A stretch of DNA of 64,000 nucleotides from Bolinopsis microptera (Eukaryota > Ctenophora > Tentaculata > Lobata > Bolinopsidae), in contig NC_087078.1 of the NCBI RefSeq assembly GCF_026151205.1, forward strand, positions 2,357,675-2,421,674, read 5' to 3'. The notes under the pieces are model-generated. The model worked only from the letters and a program-made list of their open reading frames with translations. It made no database searches and was not told where the DNA came from. The position numbers and the translations under genes were made by a program. This document shows positions 25,201 through 40,200 of the stretch, one piece after another. Every line of letters begins with the position of its first letter. The first letter of the stretch is position 1.

Positions 25201-28200
25201 TCAGCGTTCTGCACTTGGAATGTTTCCCATTCCCGCTGTACTGCTTCGAATTTCCGTTGTGCTTCACTTTTGTCGGACTCTAACTTCAGAACTTGAATCT
25301 GAAAAGGGTTTGGGTTACACTTGATGGAACGTGTGGAATGGAAAAAGTGACTGGGAATTCTTGCCAAACCAACTTTAGGGCGGCTATAGAGTCAGAGTCA
25401 AAAGGAAGGAGTAGTAATTAAATTGATTGCAGATGATGGTGGTCAGTACAGAATATACTAATTAAGTAAAACAATGAATCACATCAAACATTCAACACTA
25501 TTAAAATATTCATTAGTTCAATATAACAGAAGCACAATGTCTTGATTACAACCATACCAGTCTGTTCTCTAATTCTAAAATACAAACCTCTAAATTTCTC
25601 AATTGTTGAGAACTGCCAGTGTTTTTACTCTCAAGTTGTTGTGTAATGTCAGTTAACAACTGCTCTTGTGATTCCAAACTCTTCCTTGTCTCCGCATGCG
25701 ATCTAATTAGGTTAATTAGATAAATGTTAATTTATTAACAAATAAATAATTAATTGATTACATTGAGGTCAGCAAATGCATCCTATTTGTCTTATATTCT
25801 TTTACCCATACATTATCCCCAATTATCACAAAACGTGAAGTAAAATTCCGTTGGCGTACATAATAAAGTGTGTGTTGTGTGAAAACTGGGACAGTCAGAT
25901 AAATCTGATTGCCAGCTAAGCGTGCTCAGAAGTTCATAAGTTTATAGGTTCTCCATAGTAGCTTAATGTAAGAGGTGTGTAATGTGAGGGGTATGGAAGT
26001 TATTTTTGCATAACAGTGTATTATATCAAATACTCTATAAACCTGATAAGGTTGATATGTTCCTGCCGTAAGTTTCCGTACGCTTGTTTTAACTTCTCAC
26101 ACCGTTCCACACTATCCCGCCACCGAGCTTCCGCTTCTTCTAGACTCTTCTGCTGCTCCTCGCTCACTCCTGGACTTACTGAAACAGTCATTACTTGTGA
26201 AACAGTCATTACTTGTGAAACAGTCATTACTTGCGAAACAGTCATTACTTGTGAAACAGGGATTACTTGTGTAGTAGTTCTTGTATCGGTTTGGCATCCG
26301 TGGTCATATTGTGATATATTCTTGTGAAATGACAGTGGAGAAAAGTCAATTCTATCAGTCTTGTATTGTAAACTATCTACTTGTGCGTATGTAGTTGTAC
26401 GACATACGTATACAGTATACTGAGAAACATTATTGATGATACAGTATTACTTGGTTAATAAGTATTGCTTAAGCAGTTAGCTTGGCACGTTATTTGAACA
26501 TTTCTGGCAGTCATATTGTAAATATTACTTGTGAGCAGTATTACGTGAAACTATACTTTATGTCTACTGTGACATCCACTAATTATTGTGAAAACGTGAA
26601 GTAAAAATTCAGTTGCTGTACATTAATTAAAAGTGGTTACTGTGAAAAATACTGTGACAGTCATGAAAAATACTGTTCCAGTCGTTACTGTGCTCAGGAA
26701 GTACTAAAGTTTCATATGTGAACTTCTCATAGTAAACCCTTACTTATGATAAGGGTTATGTAAAGTCTTACTTGTGAACGTCATCTTGGAAACAGTCATT
26801 ATTGTGAAACAGGTTACTGTGAAACATCATTATGTGAAATTCATACTTTGAAACATCATTACTTGAACGTCATTACTTTGAAACAGTCGTTTGTGCAGTC
26901 ATATTTGTCCGTCCGTACTTGTGAAACTTCTCCAAACGTTAACTGTGAAACAGCATTACTTGAAACTTCATTACTTGTGAAACAGTCATTACTTGTGAAA
27001 CAGGGATACTTGTAAACAGTCATTACTTGTGAAACAGTCATTACTTGTGAAACAGTCATTACTTGTGAAACAGTCATTACTTGTGAAACAGTCATTACTT
27101 GTGAAACAGTCATTACTTGTGAAACAGTCATTACTTGTGAAACAGTCATTACTTGTGAAACAGTCATTACTTGTGAAACAGTCATTACTTGTGAAACAGT
27201 CATTACTTGTGAAACAGTCATTACTTGTGAAACAGTCATTACTTGTGAAACAGTCATTACTTGTGAAACAGTCATTACTTGTGAAACAGTCATTACTTGT
27301 GAAACAGGGATTACTTGTGAAACAGTCATTACTTGTGAAACAGTCATTACTTGTGAAACAGTCATTACTTGTGAAACAGTCATTACTTGTGAAACAGGGA
27401 TTACTTGTGAAACAGTCATTACTTGTGAAACAGTCATTACTTGTGAAACAGTCATTACTTGTGAAACAGTCATTACTTGTGAAACAGTCATTACTTGTGA
27501 AACAGTCATTACTTGTGAAACAGGGTTTACTTTTGAAGGCATTGCGACGCTGTAAATTTTATAAGAGGTTTTGACTGCCTAGGCATCAAACCTTGGCAGT
27601 CGGTAATTTTCCTCTGGCCCGGAGTCAGCTGACCCTAGGGACCAGAGGATAAATAACGTAGATAATGTGTGTATCTACACAAGTGGTTGTTTTCACAAGA
27701 GACAGGGCTTGCAATTAAAGGGAAGAAATACGGGAGAAATAATCACAAAGTGTATTTATTACATAATTCAGCAAATAGAAATTCAAAAATCTTACACTAC
27801 AATAAATGTTTATTATATAATATAATGTAATATCATTAATATTCTTAATCTAGGATATAATATAAAAGTTGCCTTCATTGCCGCTGTGAAACACACGTGA
27901 CCACGCTAGGTATCTTCGTGTTATTTATGTTTCGAGAGCCTCGACTTATTATGTTCTCTATATTTTTATTAGCAAACAACCAAACCAAGAAAGTTTGCCG
28001 ACTTGCTCGAACATACTCCTGCATATTATTATATTTCATCAGTTACCATGCTCAAATCAACTTTTCATCGGTTATTACGCTAGAGAATCGTCAACAACTA
28101 ATGCAGGACTTTTTGCGGCACTAAATATTAGAATCTCCACAGCTCACTATATTTACTGAACACGTAAAAGGATGACGGTTGACATAGCAACGCCTTTAGT

Positions 28201-31200
28201 GGTTACTCGACACCGTGTATAACATTGTATTGGAGGAACTGATTAATAGGATTGAGAGTAGCAGGATGTGATGTTCAGAGCCGGGATGACGTATATCTAT
28301 GACGTATTATATATATTATATATGACATATATCTATGACGTATATCTATGACGTATATCTATGATCTGAGTGACGTAATCTTTTGATCTGTTTTCTGGTG
28401 ACGGAACAGGATAATTTAATAATTATTAATGTCCTATTTTCAATTACACGTCCTAGCTTGAGATTAATTAGAGCATAATCTGGTAGAAGAAATCGTTAAG
28501 GCCTATAAATGTCGATGCATCGAACTAAATTTCGATTATTCTTCAATCATCAATATTTGTGGGTGACCCCCTATTATCTTATCTAGTGTAATTAATGAAT
28601 TCTGTCAAACTCCATTCGGATGATATTTTGTCAAACAGTTTAACTCGCAAACATTTCTGTGATGATATTGTTGTGTTAAACAGATATTACTACGCATCAA
28701 AAACGCATATAAATCTCATGAAGTGAGCTAGCTGGCAAGAGTTTTCTTGCAGATCTGGCCAACTGGTGAATAACATGAAATTTTGTATCTACTAATATTG
28801 TAACTCACACAGAAAGGCTGCAATAAGGAGTACTCATACTCTATATATACTACTGGGACTCAAACCAATACTGCTTGTTCATTCATATCACTGTTGCTAA
28901 CTCTATATATCAATAGCTGTTAATTACTTAGGCTTGGTTGATTTGTCCGTGAAACTCACACTGTAGAATTACGCGTATTTAGTGAAGAGCCTATTTACTA
29001 CTACTACTGTAGTAAACAACACAGGAGTGCACATCAGTACTGATAGACGTATTTCATAGTCCATAAGTCACTAGAGTATTACATATGGGATGTTAACTTA
29101 CTGTAGACTTTGATTGTTATTTGTCACATACACTAAATCTATACATTAGTTGACGGTGAACCCTTTGGTCTAACAAAGCCCCTGTGATTACAACGGGCAC
29201 TGTTTGAGGTGATCAACAATAATGTCAGATTAGATGTCAAGCGCGTTAAGTAATATATTAATATGTCACATAGATGTCAATGTCATTTCAAGTGAATGAC
29301 ATATGTTGATAGATATTCTAGTACGACGAGATTATATAGTTAATTCATGTTGACTTAACACGTATCCAAATTATTCATTTACTTGAATGGTGTGAAATCG
29401 CTTTAATGGATATAAATATGCCGAAATTTATCTTACAAGGGGTGCCATCAAGTGTTTAAATTTAAATTAAAACCACATTAACAAATGCCTTCATGACATT
29501 TATTTGAAAACGAATTTAACAAGCATATATTTATGTTGCATATAAGAAAGTCCCGATAATCGATATCCGTATAAGATAACTGCAATCTAATATAGGTCGT
29601 GCATGTCAAGTGAGGTAGTATTTTTTTTTTGAACCAGATCACTTGATGCGACATTCTTATTATAAGGACATTTGAGTGACGACGGTCTAACTTACATGAA
29701 GTGTTATTTTGATGTACATGACCTGATTTACTCAGTATTCACGTGACACAGTGTACACATGCACATGCAATTTAATAAGCGAAAGGATGACCAGTTGACA
29801 GGAGTTAACTTTCTTAGCTTTGGATTGTCCATAACAACTTTGAATTGCGGTAGGCAACCGATTACAACGCACGATACAAAACTGGATTGGCTCACGTTGC
29901 AAAGCTGGTCACCATGCCCTCGTTTATTGATATATATCTAATTAGATTTATATTGAATCAATTGCAAACAATCTAAATTATGATAAAGCTTTGGGTTTAG
30001 AATGCATTAAGCGGCTCGTTAATAATTACACATAAAATCTATTACTTTTTGAGGAACGATTAACGAGTCATATATTTAGTTGCCATGGGGTGCAGTCCCT
30101 AAGGTCGATAGTTACGCGTCTAATAAGTCGTTCATGTCTATTGAGGAATATATTTACAGTACACTGGCGAAGTGTATGTTAAGGATGAGGAGGGACAGTT
30201 ACAGAAGTGTAGTAGGTACATGCTGTACGTCACGTGTGAACAATGTACTGATGGCAAAATTCAATATCTGTAGAGTGTAGACAGTACTTATGGTAAAGTT
30301 AAACATCCCAATATGTAGCTAGAGTGTACAGTAACCAGCAACTTCCAGTCTACATGAGTTCATACTTCTCTAATTCTGCAATTCCAGTTCTATTATAATC
30401 TATTAATTATCCTAGTATTTAGTTGGTTAGTTTATCTCAAGTACTGAGGAGTGAGGAGACTAAATAAAACGCATCTTCTACGACTCTTCACTATACCAAG
30501 TCAATAAAATAGACGAACATGAATCTGAGTACTCGTGAGTCGTGACCACTTTATTCTCTCATAAACATGTCACGTGACCAGTCACTGACCACCTTATTCT
30601 CTCATAAACATGTCACGTGACCAGTCACTGACCACCTTATTCTCATAAACATGTCACGTGACCAGTCACTGACCACCTTATTCTCTCATAAACATGTCAC
30701 GTGACCAGTCACTGACCACATTATTCTCATAAACATGTCACGTGACCAGTCACTGACCACCTTATTCTCTCATAAACATGTCACGTGACTAGTCACTGAC
30801 CACCTTATTCTCTCATAAACATGTCACGTGACCAGTCACTGACCATCTTATTCTCTCATAAACATGTCACGTGACTAGTCACTGACCACCTTATTCTCTC
30901 ATAAACATGTCACGTGACCAGTCACTGACCACCTTATTCTCTCATAAACATGTCACGTGACCAGTCACTGACCACCTTATTCTCATAAACATGTCACGTG
31001 ACCAGTCACTGACCGCCTTATTCTCTCATAAACATGTCACGTGACCAGTCACTGACCACCTTATTCTCTCATAAACATGTCACGTGACCAGTCACTGACC
31101 ACCTTATTCTCTCATAAACATGTCACGTGACCAGTCACTGACCACCTTATTCTCTCATAAACATGTCACGTGACCAGTCACTGACCACCTTATTCTCATA

Positions 31201-34200
31201 AACATGTCACGTGACCAGTCACTGACCACCTTATTCTCTCATAAACATGTCACGTGACTAGTCACTGACCACCTTATTCTCTCATAAACATGTCACGTGA
31301 CCAGTCACTGACCACCTTATTCTCTCATAAACATGTCACGTGACCAGTCACTGACCACCTTATTCTCATAAACATGTCACGTGACCAGTCACTGACCACC
31401 TTATTCTCTCATAAACATGTCACGTGACCAGTCACTGACCACCTTATTCTCTCATAAACATGTCACGTGACCAGTCACTGACCACCATATTCTCTCATAA
31501 ACATGTCACGTGACCAGTCACTGACCACCATATTCTCTCATAAACATGTCACGTGACCAGTCACTGACCACCTTATTCTCTCATAAACATGTCACGTGAC
31601 TAGTCACTGACCACATTATTCTCTCATAAACATGTCACGTGACCAGTCACTGACCACATTATTCTCTCATAAACATGTCACGTGACCAGTCACTGACCAC
31701 CTTATTCTCATAAACATGTCACGTGACCAGTCACTGACCACCTTATTCTCTCATAAACATGTCACGTGACCAGTCACTGACCACCTTATTCTCATAAACA
31801 TGTCACGTGACCAGTCACTGACCACCTTATTCTCATAAACATGTCACGTGACTAGTCACTGACCACCTTATTCTCTCATAAACATGTCACGTGACCAGTC
31901 ACTGACCACCTTATTCTCATAAACATGTCACGTGACCAGTCACTGACCACCTTATTCTCTCATAAACATGTCACGTGACCAGTCACTGACCACCTTATTC
32001 TCTCATAAACATGTCACGTGACCAGTCACTGACCACCTTATTCTCTCATAAACATGTCACGTGACCAGTCACTGACCACCTTATTCTCTCATAAACATGT
32101 CACGTGACTAGTCACTGACCACCTTATTCTCATAAACATGTCACGTGACCAGTCACTGACCACCTTATTCTCATAAACATGTCACGTGACCAGTCACTGA
32201 CCACCTTATTCTCTCATAAACATGTCACGTGACCAGTCACTGACCACCTTATTCTCATAAACGTGTCACGTGACCAGTCACTGACCACCTTATTCTCATA
32301 AACATGTCACGTGACCAGTCACTGACCACCTTATTCTCTCATAAACATGTCACGTGACTAGTCACTGACCATCTTATTCTCTCATAAACATGTCACGTGA
32401 CCAGTCACTGACCACCTTATTCTCTCATAAACATGTCACGTGACTAGTCACTGACCACCTTATTCTCTCATAAACATGTCACGTGACTAGTCACTGACCA
32501 CCTTATTCTCTCATAAACATGTCACGTGACTAGTCACTGACCACCTTATTCTCTCATAAACATGTCACGTGACCAGTCACTGACCACATTATTCTCTCAT
32601 AAACATGTCACGTGACCAGTCACTGACCACCTTATTCTCTCATAAACATGTCACGTGACCAGTCACTGACCACCTTATTCTCTCATAAACATGTCACGTG
32701 ACCAGTCACTGACCACCTTATTCTCTCATAAACATGTCACGTGACCAGTCACTGACCACCTTATTCTCATAAACATGTCACGTGACCAGTCACTGACCAC
32801 CTTATTCTCTCATAAACATGTCACGTGACCAGTCACTGACCACCTTATTCTCTCATAAACATGTCACGTGACTAGTCACTGACCACATTATTCTCTCATA
32901 AACATGTCACGTGACCAGTCACTGACCACATTATTCTCTCATAAACATGTCACGTGACCAGTCACTGACCACCTTATTCTCATAAACATGTCACGTGACC
33001 AGTCACTGACCACCTTATTCTCTCATAAACATGTCACGTGACCAGTCACTGACCACCTTATTCTCATAAACATGTCACGTGACCAGTCACTGACCACCTT
33101 ATTCTCATAAACATGTCACGTGACTAGTCACTGACCACCTTATTCTCTCATAAACATGTCACGTGACTAGTCACTGACCACCTTATTCTCTCATAAACAT
33201 GTCACGTGACCAGTCACTGACCACCTTATTCTCTCATAAACATGTCACGTGACCAGTCACTGACCACCATATTCTCATAAACATGTCACGTGACCAGTCA
33301 CTGACCGCCTTATTCTCTCATAAACATGTCACGTGACCAGTCACTGACCACCTTATTCTCTCATAAACATGTCACGTGACTAGTCACTGACCACCTTATT
33401 CTCTCATAAACATGTCACGTGACTAGTCACTGACCACCTTATTCTCTCATAAACATGTCACGTGACCAGTCACTGACCACCTTATTCTCTCATAAACATG
33501 TCACGTGACTAGTCACTGACCACCTTATTCTCTCATAAACATGTCACGTGACTAGTCACTGACCACCTTATTCTCTCATAAACATGTCACGTGACCAGTC
33601 ACTGACCACCTTATTCTCTCATAAACATGTCACGTGACCAGTCACTGACCACCTTATTCTCTCATAAACATGTCACGTGACCAGTCACTGACCACCTTAT
33701 TCTCTCATAAACATGTCACGTGACCAGTCACTGACCACCTTATTCTCATAAACATGTCACGTGACCAGTCACTGACCACCTTATTCTCTCATAAACATGT
33801 CACGTGACTAGTCACTGACCATCTTATTCTCTCATAAACATGTCACGTGACCAGTCACTGACCACCTTATTCTCTCATAAACATGTCACGTGACTAGTCA
33901 CTGACCACCTTATTCTCTCATAAACATGTCACGTGACTAGTCACTGACCACCTTATTCTCTCATAAACATGTCACGTGACTAGTCACTGACCACCTTATT
34001 CTCTCATAAACATGTCACGTGACCAGTCACTGACCACCTTATTCTCTCATAAACATGTCACGTGACCAGTCACTGACCACCTTATTCTCTCATAAACATG
34101 TCACGTGACCAGTCACTGACCACCTTATTCTCTCATAAACATGTCACGTGACCAGTCACTGACCACCTTATTCTCTCATAAACATGTCACGTGACCAGTC

Positions 34201-37200
34201 ACTGACCACCTTATTCTCTCATAAACATGTCACGTGACCAGTCACTGACCACATTATTCTCTCATAAACATGTCACGTGACCAGTCACTGACCACCTTAT
34301 TCTCTCATAAACATGTCACGTGACCAGTCACTGACCACCTTATTCTCTCATAAACATGTCACGTGACCAGTCACTGACCACCTTATTCTCTCATAAACAT
34401 GTCACGTGACCAGTCACTGACCACATTATTCTCTCATAAACATGTCACGTGACCAGTCACTGACCACCTTATTCTCATAAACATGTCACGTGACCAGTCA
34501 CTGACCACATTATTCTCTCATAAACATGTCACGTGACTAGTCACTGACCACCTTATTCTCTCATAAACATGTCACGTGACCAGTCACTGACCACCTTATT
34601 CTCTCATAAACATGTCACGTGACCAGTCACTGACCACCTTATTCTCTCATAAACATGTCACGTGACTAGTCACTGACCACCTTATTCTCTCATAAACATG
34701 TCACGTGACCAGTCACTGACCACCTTATTCTCTCATAAACATGTCACGTGACCAGTCACTGACCACCTTATTCTCTCATAAACATGTCACGTGACCAGTC
34801 ACTGACCACCTTATTCTCTCATAAACATGTCACGTGACCAGTCACTGACCACCTTATTCTCTCATAAACATGTCACGTGACTAGTCACTGACCACATTAT
34901 TCTCATAAACATGTCACGTGACCAGTCACTGACCACCTTATTCTCTCATAAACATGTCACGTGACCAGTCACTGACCACCTTATTCTCTCATAAACATGT
35001 CACGTGACCAGTCACTGACCACCATATTCTCATAAACATGTCACGTGACCAGTCACTGACCGCCTTATTCTCTCATAAACATGTCACGTGACCAGTCACT
35101 GACCACCTTATTCTCTCATAAACATTTCACGTGACCAGTCACTGACCACCTTATTCTCTCATAAACATGTCACGTGACCAGTCACTGACCACCTTATTCT
35201 CTCATAAACATGTCACGTGACCAGTCACTGACCACCATATTCTCTCATAAACATGTCACGTGACCAGTCACTGACCGCCTTATTCTCTCATAAACATGTC
35301 ACGTGACCAGTCACTGACCGCCTTATTCTCTCATAAACATGTCACGTGACCAGTCACTGACCACCATATTCTCTCATAAACATGTCACGTGACCAGTCAC
35401 TGACCGCCTTATTCTCTCATAAACATGTCACGTGACCAGTCACTGACCGCCTTATTCTCTCATAAACATGTCACGTGACCAGTCACTGACCACATTATTC
35501 TCTCATAAACATGTCACGTGACCAGTCACTGACCACCTTATTCTCTCATAAACATGTCACGTGACCAGTCACTGACCACATTATTCTCTCATAAACATTT
35601 CACGTGACCAGTCACTGACCACCTTATTCTCTCATAAACATGTCACGTGACCAGTCACTGACCACCTTATTCTCATAAACATGTCACGTGACCAGTCACT
35701 GACCACCTTATTCTCATAAACATGTCACGTGACCAGTCACTGACCACCTTATTCTCTCATAAACATGTCACGTGACCAGTCACTGACCACCTTATTCTCT
35801 CATAAACATGTCACGTGACCAGTCACTGACCACCTTATTCTCATAAACATGTCACGTGACCAGTCACTGACCATCTTATTCTCTCATAAACATGTCACGT
35901 GACCAGTCACTGACCACCTTATTCTCTCATAAACATGTCACGTGACCAGTCACTGACCACCTTATTCTCTCATAAACATGTCACGTGACCAGTCACTGAC
36001 CACCTTATTCTCTCATAAACATGTCACGTGACCAGTCACTGACCACCTTATTCTCTCATAAACATGTCACGTGACCAGTCACTGACCACCTTATTCTCTC
36101 ATAAACATGTCACGTGACTAGTCACTGACCACATTATTCTCTCATAAACATGTCACGTGACCAGTCACTGACCACCTTATTCTCTCATAAACATGTCACG
36201 TGACCAGTCACTGACCACATTATTCTCTCATAAACATGTCACGTGACCAGTCACTGACCGCCTTATTCTCTCATAAACATGTCACGTGACCAGTCACTGA
36301 CCACCTTATTCTCTCATAAACATGTCACGTGAACAGTCACTGACCGCCTTATTCTCTCATAAACATGTCACGTGACTAGTCACTGACCACATTATTCTCA
36401 TAAACATGTCACGTGACCAGTCACTTACCACCTTATTCTCTCATAAACATGTCACGTGACCAGTCACTGACCACCTTATTCTCTCATAAACATGTCACGT
36501 GACCAGTCACTGACCACCTTATTCTCTCATAAACATGTCACGTGACCAGTCACTGACCATCTTATTCTCTCATAAACATGTCACGTGACCAGTCACTGAC
36601 CACATTATTCTCTCATAAACATGTCACGTGACCAGTCACTGACCACCTTATTCTCTCATAAACATGTCACGTGACCAGTCACTGACCACCTTATTCTCTC
36701 ATAAACATGTCACGTGACCAGTCACTGACCACCTTATTCTCTCATAAACATGTCACGTGACTAGTCACTGACCAAATTATTCTCATAAACATGTCACGTG
36801 ACCAGTCACTTACCACCTTATTCTCTCATAAACATGTCACGTGACCAGTCACTGACCATCTTATTCTCTCATAAACATGTCACGTGACCAGTCACTGACC
36901 ACCTTATTCTCTCATAAACATGTCACGTGACTAGTCACTGACCACCTTATTCTCATAAACATGTCACGTGACCAGTCACTGACCACCTTATTCTCTCATA
37001 AACATGTCACGTGACCAGTCACTGACCACATTATTCTCTCATAAACATGTCACGTGACCAGTCACTGACCACCTTATTCTCATAAACATGTCACGTGACC
37101 AGTCACTTACCACCTTATTCTCTCATAAACATGTCACGTGACCAGTCACTGACCACATTATTCTCTCATAAACATGTCACGTGACCAGTCACTGACCACC

Positions 37201-40200
37201 TTATTCTCTCATAAACATGTCACGTGACCAGTCACTGACCACCTTATTCTCTCATAAACATGTCACGTGAACAGTCACTGACCGCCTTATTCTCTCATAA
37301 ACATGTCACGTGACTAGTCACTGACCACATTATTCTCATAAACATGTCACGTGACCAGTCACTTACCACCTTATTCTCTCATAAACATGTCACGTGACCA
37401 GTCACTGACCACCTTATTCTCTCATAAACATGTCACGTGACCAGTCACTGACCACCTTATTCTCTCATAAACATGTCACGTGACCAGTCACTGACCATCT
37501 TATTCTCTCATAAACATGTCACGTGACCAGTCACTGACCACATTATTCTCTCATAAACATGTCACGTGACCAGTCACTGACCACCTTATTCTCTCATAAA
37601 CATGTCACGTGACCAGTCACTGACCACCTTATTCTCTCATAAACATGTCACGTGACCAGTCACTGACCACCTTATTCTCTCATAAACATGTCACGTGACT
37701 AGTCACTGACCAAATTATTCTCATAAACATGTCACGTGACCAGTCACTTACCACCTTATTCTCTCATAAACATGTCACGTGACCAGTCACTGACCATCTT
37801 ATTCTCTCATAAACATGTCACGTGACCAGTCACTGACCACCTTATTCTCTCATAAACATGTCACGTGACTAGTCACTGACCACCTTATTCTCATAAACAT
37901 GTCACGTGACCAGTCACTGACCACCTTATTCTCTCATAAACATGTCACGTGACCAGTCACTGACCACATTATTCTCTCATAAACATGTCACGTGACCAGT
38001 CACTGACCACCTTATTCTCATAAACATGTCACGTGACCAGTCACTTACCACCTTATTCTCTCATAAACATGTCACGTGACCAGTCACTGACCACATTATT
38101 CTCTCATAAACATGTCACGTGACCAGTCACTGACCACCTTATTCTCTCATAAACATGTCACGTGACCAGTCACTGACCACCTTATTCTCATAAACATGTC
38201 ACGTGACCAGTCACTGACCACTTTATTCTCTCATAAACATGTCACGTGACCAGTCACTGACCACCTTATTCTCATAAACATGTCACGTGACCAGTCACTT
38301 ACCACCTTATTCTCTCATAAACATGTCACGTGACCAGTCACTGACCACATTATTCTCTCATAAACATGTCACGTGACCAGTCACTGACCACCTTATTCTC
38401 ATAAACATGTCACGTGAGCAGTCACTGACCACCTTATTCTCTCATAAACATGTCACGTGACCAGTCACTGACCACATTATTCTCTCATAAACATGTCACG
38501 TGACCAGTCACTGACCACATTATTCTCTCATAAACATGTCACGTGACTAGTCACTGACCGCCTTATTCTCTCATAAACATGTCACGTGACCAGTCACTTA
38601 CCACATTATTCTCTCATAAACATGTCACGTGACTAGTCACTGACCACCTTATTCTCATAAACATGTCACGTGACCAGTCACTGACCACATTATTCTCATA
38701 AACATGTCACGTGACTAGTCACTGACCACCTTATTCTCTCATAAACATGTCACGTGACTAGTCACTGACCACCTTATTCTCATAAACATGTCACGTGACC
38801 AGTCACTGACCACCTTATTCTCTCATAAACATGTCACGTGACCAGTCACTGACCACCTTATTCTCATAAACATGTCACGTGACTAGTCACTGACCACCTT
38901 ATTCTCATAAACATGTCACGTGACCAGTCACTGACCACCTTATTCTCTCATAAACATGTCACGTGACCAGTCACTGACCACCTTATTCTCTCATAAACAT
39001 GTCACGTGACCAGTCACTGACCATCTTATTCTCATAAACATTTCACGTGACCAGTCACTGACCACCTTATTCTCTCATAAACATGTCACGTGACCAGTCA
39101 CTGACCACCTTATTCTCATAAACATGTCACGTGACCAGTCACTGACCACCATATTCTCTCATAAACATGTCACGTGACCAGTCACTGACCTTATTCTCTC
39201 ATAAACATGTCACGTGACCAGTCACTGACCACCTTATTCTCTCATAAACATGTCACGTGACCAGTCACTGACCACCTTATTCTCATAAACATGTCACGTG
39301 ACCAGTCACTGACCACCATATTCTCTCATAAACATGTCACGTGACCAGTCACTGACCTTATTCTCTCATAAACATGTCACGTGACCAGTCACTGACCACC
39401 TTATTCTCTCATAAACATGTCACGTGACCAGTCACTGACCACCTTATTCTCTCATAAACATGTCACGTGACCAGTCACTGACCGCCTTATTCTCTCATAA
39501 ACATGTCACGTGACCAGTCACTGACCGCCTTATTCTCTCATAAACATGTCACGTGACCAGTCACTGACCGCCTTATTCTCTCATAAACATGTCACGTGAC
39601 CAGTCACTGACCACCATATTCTCATAAACATGTCACGTGACCAGTCACTGACCACCATATTCTCATAAACATGTCACGTGACCAGTCACTGACCGCCTTA
39701 TTCTCTCATAAACATGTCACGTGACCAGTCACTGACCACCTTATTCTCTCATAAACATGTCACGTGACCAGTCACTGACCGCCTTATTCTCATAAACATG
39801 TCACGTGACCAGTCACTGACCACCTTATTCTCATAAACATGTCACGTGACCAGTCACTGACCACCATATTCTCATAAACATGTCACGTGACCAGTCACTG
39901 ACCACCATATTCTCATAAACATGTCACGTGACCAGTCACTGACCATCTTATTCTCTCATAAACATGTCACGTGACCAGTCACTGACCATCTTATTCTCAT
40001 AAACATGTCACGTGACCAGTCACTGACCATCTTATTCTCTCATAAACATGTCACGTGACTAGTCACTGACCACCTTATTCTCTCATAAACATGTCACGTG
40101 ACCAGTCACTGACCGCCTTATTCTCTCATAAACATGTCACGTGACCAGTCACTGACCGCCTTATTCTCTCATAAACATGTCACGTGACCAGTCACTGACC

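Noticed and set aside
26859..27574. ORFs of MTVSQV repeats (minus) and KQSLLV repeats (plus)
   Set aside because: Both come from an 18-bp array whose unit lacks stops. No start context, domain or composition supports a gene.
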